From contig JAYEGL010000017.1 of the NCBI GenBank assembly GCA_034659015.1, positions 186,001-250,000 of the forward strand: a stretch of 64,000 bases of DNA, given 5' to 3'. Under the pieces are notes generated by a model. The model was given only the letters and a program-made list of their open reading frames with translations. It had not been told where the DNA came from and ran no database searches. Made by a program: the position numbers and the translations under genes. This document shows, piece by piece, positions 54,401-62,468 of the stretch (position 1 is its first letter; each line of letters begins with the position of its first letter). Origin of the DNA: Maricaulis sp034659015 (GTDB taxonomy: Bacteria; Pseudomonadota; Alphaproteobacteria; Caulobacterales; Maricaulaceae).

Positions 54401-55471
54401 TCAGCCGGCGGCCGGATGCGCGGCGGCGCGGCGTTCGGCCAGCCAGGCGGACGGCGTGCAGCCGGCTTCGCGCTTGAACACATCGTTGAAGACGGATTTG
54501 GAGCTGAAACCCGCCGTGTAGGCGACATCCAGAACGGACTGGTCCGAACGGCCCGCCGCGACATCCGCCAGCATGGCGCGGACGTCCTCGATCCGCAGCG
54601 CATTGATATAGTCGTTGAAATTGCGGCCGGTCGCGGCCTTGATCGCCTGCGAAACCACCCGTTCGCCCAAACCGCAGGCCTGCGCCACTTCCGCCCGCGT
54701 CAGCCGGGGTTCGGTATACAGCGCCTGCTCGCGCACGCAGGCATCGAGCCGGGGGAACACCGCTGCCTCTTCGAGGGCCGGTTGCGAAGCCGGTACGGTC
54801 TCCGGCTCCAGCGCATCGCAAGCCAATCCCTCGAACAGGGAGGCGCGGCGGATCGCCAGAACGACCAGGAAAACCGTCAGCGCCAGCGACAGGCTCAGGG
54901 AGACGAAATAGGCAGCATGCGTGCCCAGCCACGGCCAGCTGTCGTGCAGCCCGTGCATGTCCATGCGTATGACGTCAAAGCCCTCGTCGATCGCGAAGAT
55001 GGCCACCACACCGTACAGCCAGAGCATGCGGATCTGCCGCGCGTCCGACCGCAAGTCGCGGCTGACGACGTGAAACCGGTGAACCAGCCAGACCGAGGCC
55101 GCCATGTAGACAAGCAGGCTGAGCCGCGCGGCATGCTCGACCCAGTCGATCTGCCGGGTGAACAGCAGCGCCGCAAAAAAGGGGATGGCGTGCGGCCAGT
55201 CGCGCCATGTCAGCGAAGCGCCGCGGAACACCAGTCCGCGCACGAAGAGGAAGAAGAGCGGCGGATAGGCCAGCCGGAAGGCCGGCGATACAAGCCAGAT
55301 CTCGCGAAAACCGGCCGTCTCCTCGAGAAAGTTGAACAGCATCCACAGGATCGACATGGCCAACAGCGCGGCCAGGGCCCGCAGACGCGCCTGCCCCGCC
55401 GTCAGCACAAGCCCGAGCGCGCTCACCGAAATGAGTGCGACCTGGACAAGATTGACCGGAGCAAGCGTCAT
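54401..55471 (-). CDS. Membrane-bound AraC family regulator
   Basis: A 356-residue protein with six or seven transmembrane helices (about 5-205) and a C-terminal AraC helix-turn-helix pair (about 245-345): LTRAEVAQACGLGERVVSQA and VLDVAYTAGFSSKSVFNDVF, then KREAGCTPSAWL. The membrane part should sense an envelope signal directly. It lies 31 bp downstream of the small membrane gene in the phytase operon, making regulation of the phytate locus a reasonable guess. Confidence 0.88.
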   Translation of the reverse strand: MTLAPVNLVQVALISVSALGLVLTAGQARLRALAALLAMSILWMLFNFLEETAGFREIWLVSPAFRLAYPPLFFLFVRGLVFRGASLTWRDWPHAIPFFAALLFTRQIDWVEHAARLSLLVYMAASVWLVHRFHVVSRDLRSDARQIRMLWLYGVVAIFAIDEGFDVIRMDMHGLHDSWPWLGTHAAYFVSLSLSLALTVFLVVLAIRRASLFEGLACDALEPETVPASQPALEEAAVFPRLDACVREQALYTEPRLTRAEVAQACGLGERVVSQAIKAATGRNFNDYINALRIEDVRAMLADVAAGRSDQSVLDVAYTAGFSSKSVFNDVFKREAGCTPSAWLAERRAAAHPAAG

Positions 55472-55502
55472 GCGCGCAGATTAGTGCGCAATGCGCGCCT
55501 GC

Positions 55503-55817
55503 CTAGCCCTTCCAGCCGCGAAACTCGCGATATTCCGCGATCGCGCCGATCGCGCGGCGCGCAAGATCCGCACTGTCCGGACGCCCCCGGGCGCGGGCAT
55601 CATAGGCGGCGGTGACGGCGTGCTGGAGATGATGGGGCAGGCTGGGCGGGCTCTGGTCCGGCGCCGCCAGGCGGTCGGTCTCGCCCTCATCCAGCCAGCT
55701 GGCCATATCCGCCTCGACCGCGTCCAGATAGCGCCGCACGCCCGTGTCGCGCCCGCGGTGCTGGAGAAACAGCACCAACATGATCGCGACGATGACGAGC
55801 GGGAAGAGAAGCGCCAT
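55503..55817 (-). CDS. Small single-pass membrane protein
   Basis: A 104-residue protein with one N-terminal transmembrane helix (LLFPLVIVAIMLVLFL) and a soluble helical part containing YLDAVEADMASWLDEGE. No family is recognised. It sits 9 bp after the phytase and 31 bp before the AraC gene, so it is almost certainly in the same transcript. Confidence 0.7.
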   Translation of the reverse strand: MALLFPLVIVAIMLVLFLQHRGRDTGVRRYLDAVEADMASWLDEGETDRLAAPDQSPPSLPHHLQHAVTAAYDARARGRPDSADLARRAIGAIAEYREFRGWKG

Positions 55818-55826
55818 GCCGGCCTT

Positions 55827-56864
55827 CTACTCGGCCACAGCCTCGCCTTCCAGCACCACGGTCAGCGACCGCAGGTCGACGAATTTGAAGTTCTGCCCGC
55901 CGGTCTCGTTCTCGTCGTCCTGCACGACGAGGATGCCGGCCGGGAAGTCCGGACCGAGATTCGCCGTGGCGATGTCGAGCCCGTCCGTATGGGTGACCCC
56001 GTCGACCGCGCCGTCGACGATGCGGAAACGGGTGACGAAGTCATGGGTCTCCAGGTCGAAGGCGGCATAGGCATTGTCGCCCTGGCTGGAGACGACCAGC
56101 CAGCCGCCGGTCTCGCCGCGCGGCAGCAGGGCGGCACCCTCGGCATCGGCCGTGATCTGCCGGCCGTCGACGGCGGCGATCTGCACCGGTTCGGCCGGGT
56201 CGCCGGGCTCGGCGCCCATCATCCAGACACCGACATTTTCCTCGTTCATGTAGACCGTGCCGGTGCGCTCGTCCGCGACACAGCCTTCCGCGATCGTGCC
56301 CAGCGTGACGCGGCGCACTTCCTCGGCCGTCACGCTCTCGCCGTTCCAGCCGACGCGGACCTGCACGAAGGTGCCGGGCTCCTTGTCCGACACGAAGGCG
56401 TAGAGCTCGCCATCCTGGCGGCTGCGGTAGAAGCAGAAACCGTAGGGTTCGGCGATATTCTCCAGCGGCACGGCACCGGCATAGGTGACATCGCGGCTGG
56501 CCGGGTCGATGAAGAAGAAGGCGATGCCGATGTTCGACCGGTCGGACGCCCCGGCGATATCGACCGTGCGGCCATCGAGATCGAAGCCGTAGCGGACATC
56601 GACATTGTTGAGACGGCCTTCGGGCAGATAGGCATGCTCGGCGCCACTCGTCGTGTAGACGTAGACGCCATTGTCCTTGTCGGTCCCGAAGATCAGGCTG
56701 TCGGCCGGATTGTCCGACACCCAGACGGCCGGATCGTCGGCGGCATCGCCGGTGCCGGCCACGCTGGCCGTCTCCAGAACGGCCTCGATCTCGACGGCTG
56801 GCAGACCCTTGCTGCAGGCTCCCAGCACCAGCCCGAAAGCTGCCACACCGACAAAACGCTTCAT
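55827..56864 (-). CDS. Beta-propeller 3-phytase, lipoprotein
   Basis: A 345-residue phytase that removes phosphate from phytate. The lipobox LVLGA-C indicates a lipoprotein. Propeller landmarks are DDPAVWVSDNPADSLIFGTD, NNVDVRYGFDLDGR, EGCVADERTGTVYMNEEN, and DGLDIATANLGPDFPAGILV, with many acidic Ca-binding residues. GGAGAGG precedes the ATG at 56864. It diverges from a large TonB receptor, an arrangement seen in other phytate-using proteobacteria. Pho-box-like repeats lie in between. Confidence 0.93.
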   Translation of the reverse strand: MKRFVGVAAFGLVLGACSKGLPAVEIEAVLETASVAGTGDAADDPAVWVSDNPADSLIFGTDKDNGVYVYTTSGAEHAYLPEGRLNNVDVRYGFDLDGRTVDIAGASDRSNIGIAFFFIDPASRDVTYAGAVPLENIAEPYGFCFYRSRQDGELYAFVSDKEPGTFVQVRVGWNGESVTAEEVRRVTLGTIAEGCVADERTGTVYMNEENVGVWMMGAEPGDPAEPVQIAAVDGRQITADAEGAALLPRGETGGWLVVSSQGDNAYAAFDLETHDFVTRFRIVDGAVDGVTHTDGLDIATANLGPDFPAGILVVQDDENETGGQNFKFVDLRSLTVVLEGEAVAE

Positions 56865-56932
56865 GCCGCCTCTCCATGGCTCCAGCACGCTGCGCATAGC
56901 ATGGCTCCGCGCGCTTTGGCACGGGCCGGTTC

Positions 56933-56985
56933 GTGACACTTCATTGACGAAGTGATGCAGCGTCGCATCGTCACAAAACTTCAAC
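56933..56985. promoter_or_regulatory. Two Pho-box-like direct repeats between phytase and TonB receptor
   Basis: On the minus strand TCGTCAA-N4-GTGTCAC (56933-56950) and on the plus strand TCGTCAC-N4-CTTCAAC (56968-56985) show 7-bp half-sites spaced 11 bp apart, as in PhoB boxes (CTGTCAT-N4-CTGTCAT). Matches are partial. Confidence 0.35.
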
Positions 56986-57100
56986 CCAAACGACACGGAA
57001 GCGCAACGCGAGCGTCATCAGCCTGTCGCCGCCTGTCCCCCATAAGGCGCCGAATTCGCCCGTCCGGGCGTGTTTGCCTGTGATGCTTGAAGGGGACACC

Positions 57101-59911
57101 ATGACCAGGACACTCGCCATGCTCGGCACCGCCTCGGTGCTGGCACTCGCTGCCGCCACGTCGGCCCAGGCCGGCACGATCGCCGGCCACGTGATGGACG
57201 GCTCTCAATCCGTGGGCCTGGAAGGCGCCACGATCCGGATCGTGGAAACCGGCCAGACCGTGGCCGCCGGCTCCGACGGCGCCTTCCGCATCGTCGGCCT
57301 GGCCGCCGGCACCTATACGCTGCGCGTCAGCTATGTCGGTACCGAGCCGACGGAAACGACGGTGACGCTGGCCAGCGTGTCCGACACGATCAGCCCGGTG
57401 ATCACGCTCGGCGAGGATGTCGACTATATCGACAACATCCTGGTCATCGGCCAGCGCGGCGCCCTGAACTCGGCGCTCTCGCGCCAGCGCGCCAATGACG
57501 GCAATGTCGCCGTTCTGACCTCCGACGCCATCGGGCAATTCCCCGACGAGAACGTCGCCGAAGCCGCCCGCCGCGCGGTCGGCGTCAACGTGCTCAACGA
57601 CCAGGGCGAAGGCCGTTTCGTCTCGATCCGCGGCCTGTCGCCGAACCTGGTCTCCACCTCGATCAACGGTGTGCGCCTGACCTCGCCGGAAGCGGAAGAC
57701 CGCCAGGTCGGCCTCGACGTGATCGACGCCGATGCCCTGGCCTCGGTGGTGATCAACAAGACGCTCACCCCGGACATGGACGGCGACAGCGTCGGCGGCA
57801 ATGTCGAGATCGAGACCCTGTCCGGCCTCGACGTCGACGACATGTATCTGCGCGCCCGTGCGGCCACGCTCTACTCGGACGGCGAGGAAGAATTCGGCTG
57901 GCGCGGCTCGGTGAATTTCGCCAACAACTTCATGGACGGCCGCCTGGGCGTGGCCGGCTCGCTGTCCTACCAGGAACGCGTCTTCGGTTCGGAGAGCTTC
58001 GAGGTCGACGGCGGCTGGGAGGTCGGCGAGGACGTGGCCTTCCCGAACGAAGTGGAGATGCGCAACTACCAGATCACCCGCGAGCGCACGACGGCGACGC
58101 TGAATTTCGACTACCAGGCGTCCAACGAACTCAGCGTCTACCTGCGTTCGACCTATTCGGACTTCTCCGACCAGGAATACCGCAACCGCGTCGAGCTGAA
58201 GCTGGAAGACGCCGATTATGACGACGTCAATTCCTCCGGCGACATCGCCATCCTGCGCGCCTCGGAGATGGAAATCGACCGCGACGTGAAGGACCGCCTG
58301 GAAACCCAGCTGATCTTCGCCACCGACTTCGGCGGCGAATGGCTCCGCGGAAACACAACGATCGACTGGTCGCTGTCCTATGTGCACGCCGAAGAGGAAG
58401 AGCCGAACCGTCTGGACACGGACTTCTCCTCCGAGTTCACCGGCGGCGAAACCTTCATCGTCGACGGCTCCAACCCGCTCATGCCGTCCATCGGCTATGA
58501 GGGCGGCGCGACGACGCAGGCCGTGTTCGACCCCGCGAACTACGAAAATGCCGGCTTCGAACTGACCAACGGCCTGGCCCAGGACCGCGAATACGCGGGC
58601 GCGGTGAACATCCGCCGGGACTTCACCTTCCAGGGCGCCGCGGCCTACGTGCAGGGCGGTGTGCGCATGCGCCTGCGCGACAAGAAGTATGCGCTGGACT
58701 TCGAGGTCTATGACAACACCGGCGCCATCACCCTGGCCGACGTCGCCCGCACGGTCGACTACAGCCAGTCGCGCCTGGGCCCGGTGCCGAGCCCGTCCAG
58801 CGTCCGCGACTTCTTCTTCGCCAATGTCGATACGCTCGACTTCGAGCCGATCGACAGCATCATCGACAGCCAGGGCGCCAGCTACGGCATCTCCGAGGAC
58901 ATCGCCGCCGGTTATGTCATGGGCGGCTGGGACAATGGCCCGGTCCGCATCGTCGGCGGTGTGCGCATCGAGCAGACCGACGTGTCCGGCTACGGCTACG
59001 AGACCTTCCTCGCCGAGGAAGGCTCGACGGTCGGCGGCGTGGTGCTCGGCGACGACACGCTCTTCGTCAACCCGCAGTCCGTCTCCGACGACTACACCGA
59101 CGTGCTGCCCTCCGTGCTGGGCCGTTTCGAACTGGCCGAGAACGTGATCGCCCGCGCCGGCTACTACGCCTCGATCCAGCGTCCCAACCCGGACCAGTTC
59201 GCCCCGCGCATCCTGGTCGAGCAGAATGACGATGACGAGGTCGAGGGCGAGTTCGGCAATCCGGATCTGGAACGCCTGGAAGCGCACAATCTCGACGTCT
59301 CCATCGAGTGGTATCCGAACAACGACGCCGTCGTTTACCTCGGCTATTTCTACAAGGACCTGGAAAACATCATCGCCCCGATCGGCTATGAAAGCGTCAC
59401 GCTGAACGGGCGTTTCTTCGACGAGGCCAGCTCCTACATCAACCTGCCGGAAGGCGATGTCTCCGGCCTGGAGTTCAACTACCAGCAGGCGCTCGACTTC
59501 CTGCCGGTGGAAGGCTTCATCGTCGGCTTCAACGCCACCTGGACGGACAGCGAAGCGGTGCTGAGCGACGGCCGCACCGTGGCCCTGCCGGGGCAGTCCG
59601 ACCGCGTCTGGAACGCCCAGCTGGGCTATGACCGCGGCCCCTGGGACCTGCGCGCCGTCCTGTCGACCCGGTCCGAATACCTCGACGAGATCCGCGGCGG
59701 CGCCGACGAGGACCGCTTCGTCCTCGAGCACTCGCAGCTGGACCTCTCGGCCAAGTATGCGCTCAACGACAATCTCCAGATCTTCGCCGACCTGAAGAAC
59801 GTCACCGACGAGCCCTACCGCGCCGTGACCCGCCCGGACGGTATCGACCGCATCGAACAGTTCGAGGAATACGGCTGGTCGTCGGTCTTCGGCCTGCGCT
59901 TCACCTACTAG
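57101..59911 (+). CDS. TonB-dependent receptor, candidate phytate-product importer
   Basis: A 936-residue receptor. A signal peptide is followed by a carboxypeptidase-regulatory-like domain (about 25-105: GTIAGHVMDGSQSVGLEGAT, TYTLRVSYVG), the plug (about 115-260: SIRGLSPNLVSTSINGVRL, VVINKTLTPDMDGDSVGGNV) and a large barrel ending SSVFGLRFTY. It is the IroN/sucrose-receptor-like type common in Caulobacterales. AAGGGG lies 5 bases before the ATG at 57101. Divergence from phytase suggests import of inositol phosphates or an associated metal; this is inference. Confidence 0.9.
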   Translation: MTRTLAMLGTASVLALAAATSAQAGTIAGHVMDGSQSVGLEGATIRIVETGQTVAAGSDGAFRIVGLAAGTYTLRVSYVGTEPTETTVTLASVSDTISPVITLGEDVDYIDNILVIGQRGALNSALSRQRANDGNVAVLTSDAIGQFPDENVAEAARRAVGVNVLNDQGEGRFVSIRGLSPNLVSTSINGVRLTSPEAEDRQVGLDVIDADALASVVINKTLTPDMDGDSVGGNVEIETLSGLDVDDMYLRARAATLYSDGEEEFGWRGSVNFANNFMDGRLGVAGSLSYQERVFGSESFEVDGGWEVGEDVAFPNEVEMRNYQITRERTTATLNFDYQASNELSVYLRSTYSDFSDQEYRNRVELKLEDADYDDVNSSGDIAILRASEMEIDRDVKDRLETQLIFATDFGGEWLRGNTTIDWSLSYVHAEEEEPNRLDTDFSSEFTGGETFIVDGSNPLMPSIGYEGGATTQAVFDPANYENAGFELTNGLAQDREYAGAVNIRRDFTFQGAAAYVQGGVRMRLRDKKYALDFEVYDNTGAITLADVARTVDYSQSRLGPVPSPSSVRDFFFANVDTLDFEPIDSIIDSQGASYGISEDIAAGYVMGGWDNGPVRIVGGVRIEQTDVSGYGYETFLAEEGSTVGGVVLGDDTLFVNPQSVSDDYTDVLPSVLGRFELAENVIARAGYYASIQRPNPDQFAPRILVEQNDDDEVEGEFGNPDLERLEAHNLDVSIEWYPNNDAVVYLGYFYKDLENIIAPIGYESVTLNGRFFDEASSYINLPEGDVSGLEFNYQQALDFLPVEGFIVGFNATWTDSEAVLSDGRTVALPGQSDRVWNAQLGYDRGPWDLRAVLSTRSEYLDEIRGGADEDRFVLEHSQLDLSAKYALNDNLQIFADLKNVTDEPYRAVTRPDGIDRIEQFEEYGWSSVFGLRFTY

Positions 59912-59933
59912 GCGAAGCCGATACCCAAAGACG

Positions 59934-59965
59934 AACCCCGGGTGGAAACGCCCGGGGTTTTTCTT
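59934..59965 (+). terminator. Rho-independent terminator of the TonB receptor gene
   Basis: ACCCCGGG / CCCGGGGT with an 8-base loop followed by TTTTTC, 24 bp after the stop codon. Confidence 0.88.
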
Positions 59966-60192
59966 TGTTTGTCAGAAGCTTGGAAAAATAGCAGCGGCGA
60001 CGTGAAACTGTCGCCGGGGCGTCACCGATCCGTCGCGTTCGCGGCGTAGACAGACGCCGACCCGCTCCTCCCCGACCGGGTAGCCTTTCCCGCTCTATCC
60101 CTCCGGGTAAAGGTGTTCCAACTCGAACGGGCCGCCCGCGTTGTGGGCGGCCCGCTTTCTTTTCGGCACCATGTTTTTGGGATTGTCCGAAC
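59966..60192 (+). ncRNA. Gap with a second orphan terminator; possible small RNA
   Basis: After the receptor terminator there is a second strong plus-strand stem, CGGGCCGCCC / GGGCGGCCCG (60128-60154), followed by TTTCTTTT, with no gene upstream of it. The preceding 160 bases are C-rich (GCTCCTCCCCGACCGGG, CTATCCCTCCGGG). No promoter is convincing. It may be a backup terminator or end a small RNA. Confidence 0.3.
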
Positions 60193-60777
60193 TCAGGACG
60201 CGCGGTTGATCGCCGCGCGGATCAGTGCCTTGGCGTCCTCGCTGTCCCATTCGGCCGGTGCGGTGACGCGGCCCAGCTCGCGGCCCTCGCGATCGTAGAG
60301 GATGGAGGTCGGCAGACCCGGCGTGCGGATCTGGGAGAAACTGGCCAGATTGGTGTCGTGGATGATGGGCAGGTTTTCCAGCTCGATCCGTTCGAAGAAT
60401 TCCAGCACATCGTCCATCGACCGGTCGAGGCTCACCGTGACGACCTGGAAATCCTCGCCGCCGAGATCGGCCTGCAGACGGTCCAGCGCCGGCATTTCCT
60501 CGACACAGGGCCCGCACCAGGTGGCCCAGAAGTTCACCAGGATGACCTGTCCGCGATAATCGGACAGGCGAACCTCGGCGCCATTCTCGTCGACATAGGC
60601 CACGGCCGGCTGGGCCGGCGCATCCTCGATCTGAGTGAAGCGGCGCATCTCGCCGTGGGCATAGCTCTCCAGCCCGCCGGTATCGCCCTTGTTCAGCGCG
60701 GTGACCGCGACGACAAGGAATCCCACGACGAGGATTGCGGCCATGGCAAAAATGGCTATTCCAAGTGGAGACTTCAT
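60193..60777 (-). CDS. TlpA-like membrane-anchored thiol:disulfide reductase
   Basis: A 194-residue protein with an N-terminal anchor helix (IFAMAAILVVGFLVVAVTAL) and a periplasmic thioredoxin domain: VNFWATWCGPCVEEMPALDR with the CGPC active site and TPGLPTSILYD as the cis-Pro loop. The function would be reduction of cytochrome c apoproteins or other periplasmic disulfides, with electrons from a DsbD/CcdA partner such as the gene at 21274. The ATG at 60777 leaves only 30 bp to the divergent argH start. Confidence 0.92.
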   Translation of the reverse strand: MKSPLGIAIFAMAAILVVGFLVVAVTALNKGDTGGLESYAHGEMRRFTQIEDAPAQPAVAYVDENGAEVRLSDYRGQVILVNFWATWCGPCVEEMPALDRLQADLGGEDFQVVTVSLDRSMDDVLEFFERIELENLPIIHDTNLASFSQIRTPGLPTSILYDREGRELGRVTAPAEWDSEDAKALIRAAINRAS

Positions 60778-60807
60778 TTTTTCGCTCCTTACCCCGCAGG
60801 AATCCCC

Positions 60808-62214
60808 ATGGCTGAGAAATCCCCGCAATCCTCCAAGTCCAGCGCCATGTGGGGCGGCCGGTTCGACGCCGGGCCGTCGGCCGTGATGGAAGCCATCAAC
60901 GCCTCCGTCGATATCGACCAGCGCATGGCCGAACAGGATATCGACGGATCCCTCGCCCACGCCCAGATGTTGAGCGAAACCGGTGTGATTTCAAGCGAGG
61001 ATGCTGCGGCAATCCGCGCCGGCCTGGAACAAATCCGTGAAGAGATCCGCGCCGGCGGGTTCAAATGGTCGCCCGCCCTGGAAGACGTGCACATGAATAT
61101 CGAGGCGCGCCTGAAGGAGATCATCGGCGAACCGGCGGGCCGTCTTCACACCGCCCGCTCGCGCAACGACCAGGTCGCCACCGACTTCCGCCTCTGGCTG
61201 CGCGATGCCTGCGACCGGATCGACGCCCAGCTGGCGGACTACCAGAAAGCCCTGGTCGAGCAGGCCGAAAAGCATGTCGATCAGGTCATGCCCGGCTTCA
61301 CCCATCTGCAGACCGCCCAGCCGGTCTCCCTGGCGCACCATCTGCTGAGCTATGTGGAAGTCGCCGAACGCGATCGCGGCCGCTTCGCCGATGCCCGCAA
61401 ACGCCTCAACGAGAGCCCGCTGGGCTGCGCGGCGCTGGCCGGCACGGCCTTTCCCATCGACCGCGACATGACCGCGAAGGCGCTGGGTTTCGACCGGCCC
61501 ATGGCCAATTCGCTGGACGGGGTCGCCGCGCGCGATTTCGCCCTGGAAGTGCTTTCCGCCGCCTCGATCTGCGCGGTGAACCTGTCGCGCTTTGCCGAGG
61601 AGATCGTGCTGTGGTGCACGCGGCGTTTCGGCTTCGCCTCGCTGTCGGACGCCTGGTCGACCGGCTCGTCCATCATGCCGCAAAAGCGCAATCCGGACGC
61701 CGCAGAACTGGTACGCGCCAAGCCGGGCCGCATCATCGGCTCGCTGACCGGGCTGCTGACCGTGGTGAAGGGCCTGCCGCTGGCCTATTCCAAGGACCTT
61801 CAGGAGGACAAGGCGCCGGTCTTCCAGGCGATCGACGATCTGGAACTCGCCCTGCTTTCCATGGCCGGCATGGCCGGGGATCTCACCTTCCACGGCGAGG
61901 CCATGGAAGCCGCCGCCGGCGAGGCCTATTCCGACGCCACGGACCTGGCCGACTGGGTGGTGCGCGAACTGGGCAAGCCCTTCCGCGACGCCCATCATAT
62001 CTCCGGCTCCATCGTGAAACTGGCGGAACAGCGCGACATCCCGCTGGCGCAGCTCTCCCTGGAAGAGATGCAGGGCGTCGAACCCGGTATCGACGCGCGC
62101 GTGTTTTCCGTGTTGAGTGCCCGGGCATCGATGGAAAGCCGCACGAGTTTCGGCGGCACATCGCCGGTGCGTGTGCGCGAACAGGTCGCCGCCTGGAAAG
62201 CCCGGCTGGGCTGA
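60808..62214 (+). CDS. argH: Argininosuccinate lyase
   Basis: A 468-residue tetrameric enzyme of the fumarase superfamily that makes arginine and fumarate. MWGGRFDAGPS, DVHMNIEARLKE, LHTARSRNDQVATDFRLWLR and the signature GSSIMPQKRNPDAAE (catalytic Ser) are all present. GCAGGA lies 6 bases before the ATG at 60808. lptM follows 23 bp after the stop, as in most alphaproteobacteria. Confidence 0.98.
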   Translation: MAEKSPQSSKSSAMWGGRFDAGPSAVMEAINASVDIDQRMAEQDIDGSLAHAQMLSETGVISSEDAAAIRAGLEQIREEIRAGGFKWSPALEDVHMNIEARLKEIIGEPAGRLHTARSRNDQVATDFRLWLRDACDRIDAQLADYQKALVEQAEKHVDQVMPGFTHLQTAQPVSLAHHLLSYVEVAERDRGRFADARKRLNESPLGCAALAGTAFPIDRDMTAKALGFDRPMANSLDGVAARDFALEVLSAASICAVNLSRFAEEIVLWCTRRFGFASLSDAWSTGSSIMPQKRNPDAAELVRAKPGRIIGSLTGLLTVVKGLPLAYSKDLQEDKAPVFQAIDDLELALLSMAGMAGDLTFHGEAMEAAAGEAYSDATDLADWVVRELGKPFRDAHHISGSIVKLAEQRDIPLAQLSLEEMQGVEPGIDARVFSVLSARASMESRTSFGGTSPVRVREQVAAWKARLG

Positions 62215-62237
62215 GGCGGAAGCCGAGGGGAAATGTG

Positions 62238-62402
62238 ATGAAACGACGCCTGACCACCCTTGTCCTCACCGCGCTCGCCGCCCTGAGCGTCACCGCCTGC
62301 GGCCTGCGCGGCGAACTGGAACGTCCGCCGCCCATGTGGGGCGATCCGCCCGCCCAGGACGAGACCGCCGAGGACGCCAGCGACAGCGGCGAAACGCGCT
62401 AG
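62238..62402 (+). CDS. lptM: LptM-like small lipoprotein
   Basis: A 54-residue lipoprotein too small for many gene finders. The signal peptide ends SVTA-C (Cys21), followed by GLRGELERPP, typical of the YifL/LptM family found between argH and lysA. LptM assists LptD maturation in Escherichia coli. Here lysA does not follow directly. AGGGGAAA precedes the ATG at 62238. Confidence 0.85.
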   Translation: MKRRLTTLVLTALAALSVTACGLRGELERPPPMWGDPPAQDETAEDASDSGETR

Positions 62403-62468
62403 CCGGGCTCTCAAAATCGTAATGCATGCGGCACTCGTGAATTCGGGTGGCCGTGATAGGGTTTATGC

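Noticed and set aside
56981..59731. A minus-strand frame of over 900 codons opposite the TonB receptor
   Set aside because: It is the antisense shadow of a clear receptor gene with signal peptide, plug and barrel.
60000..60165. tRNA-like segment near TTCCAACTCGAAC
   Set aside because: No cloverleaf with acceptor and anticodon stems can be drawn around it.
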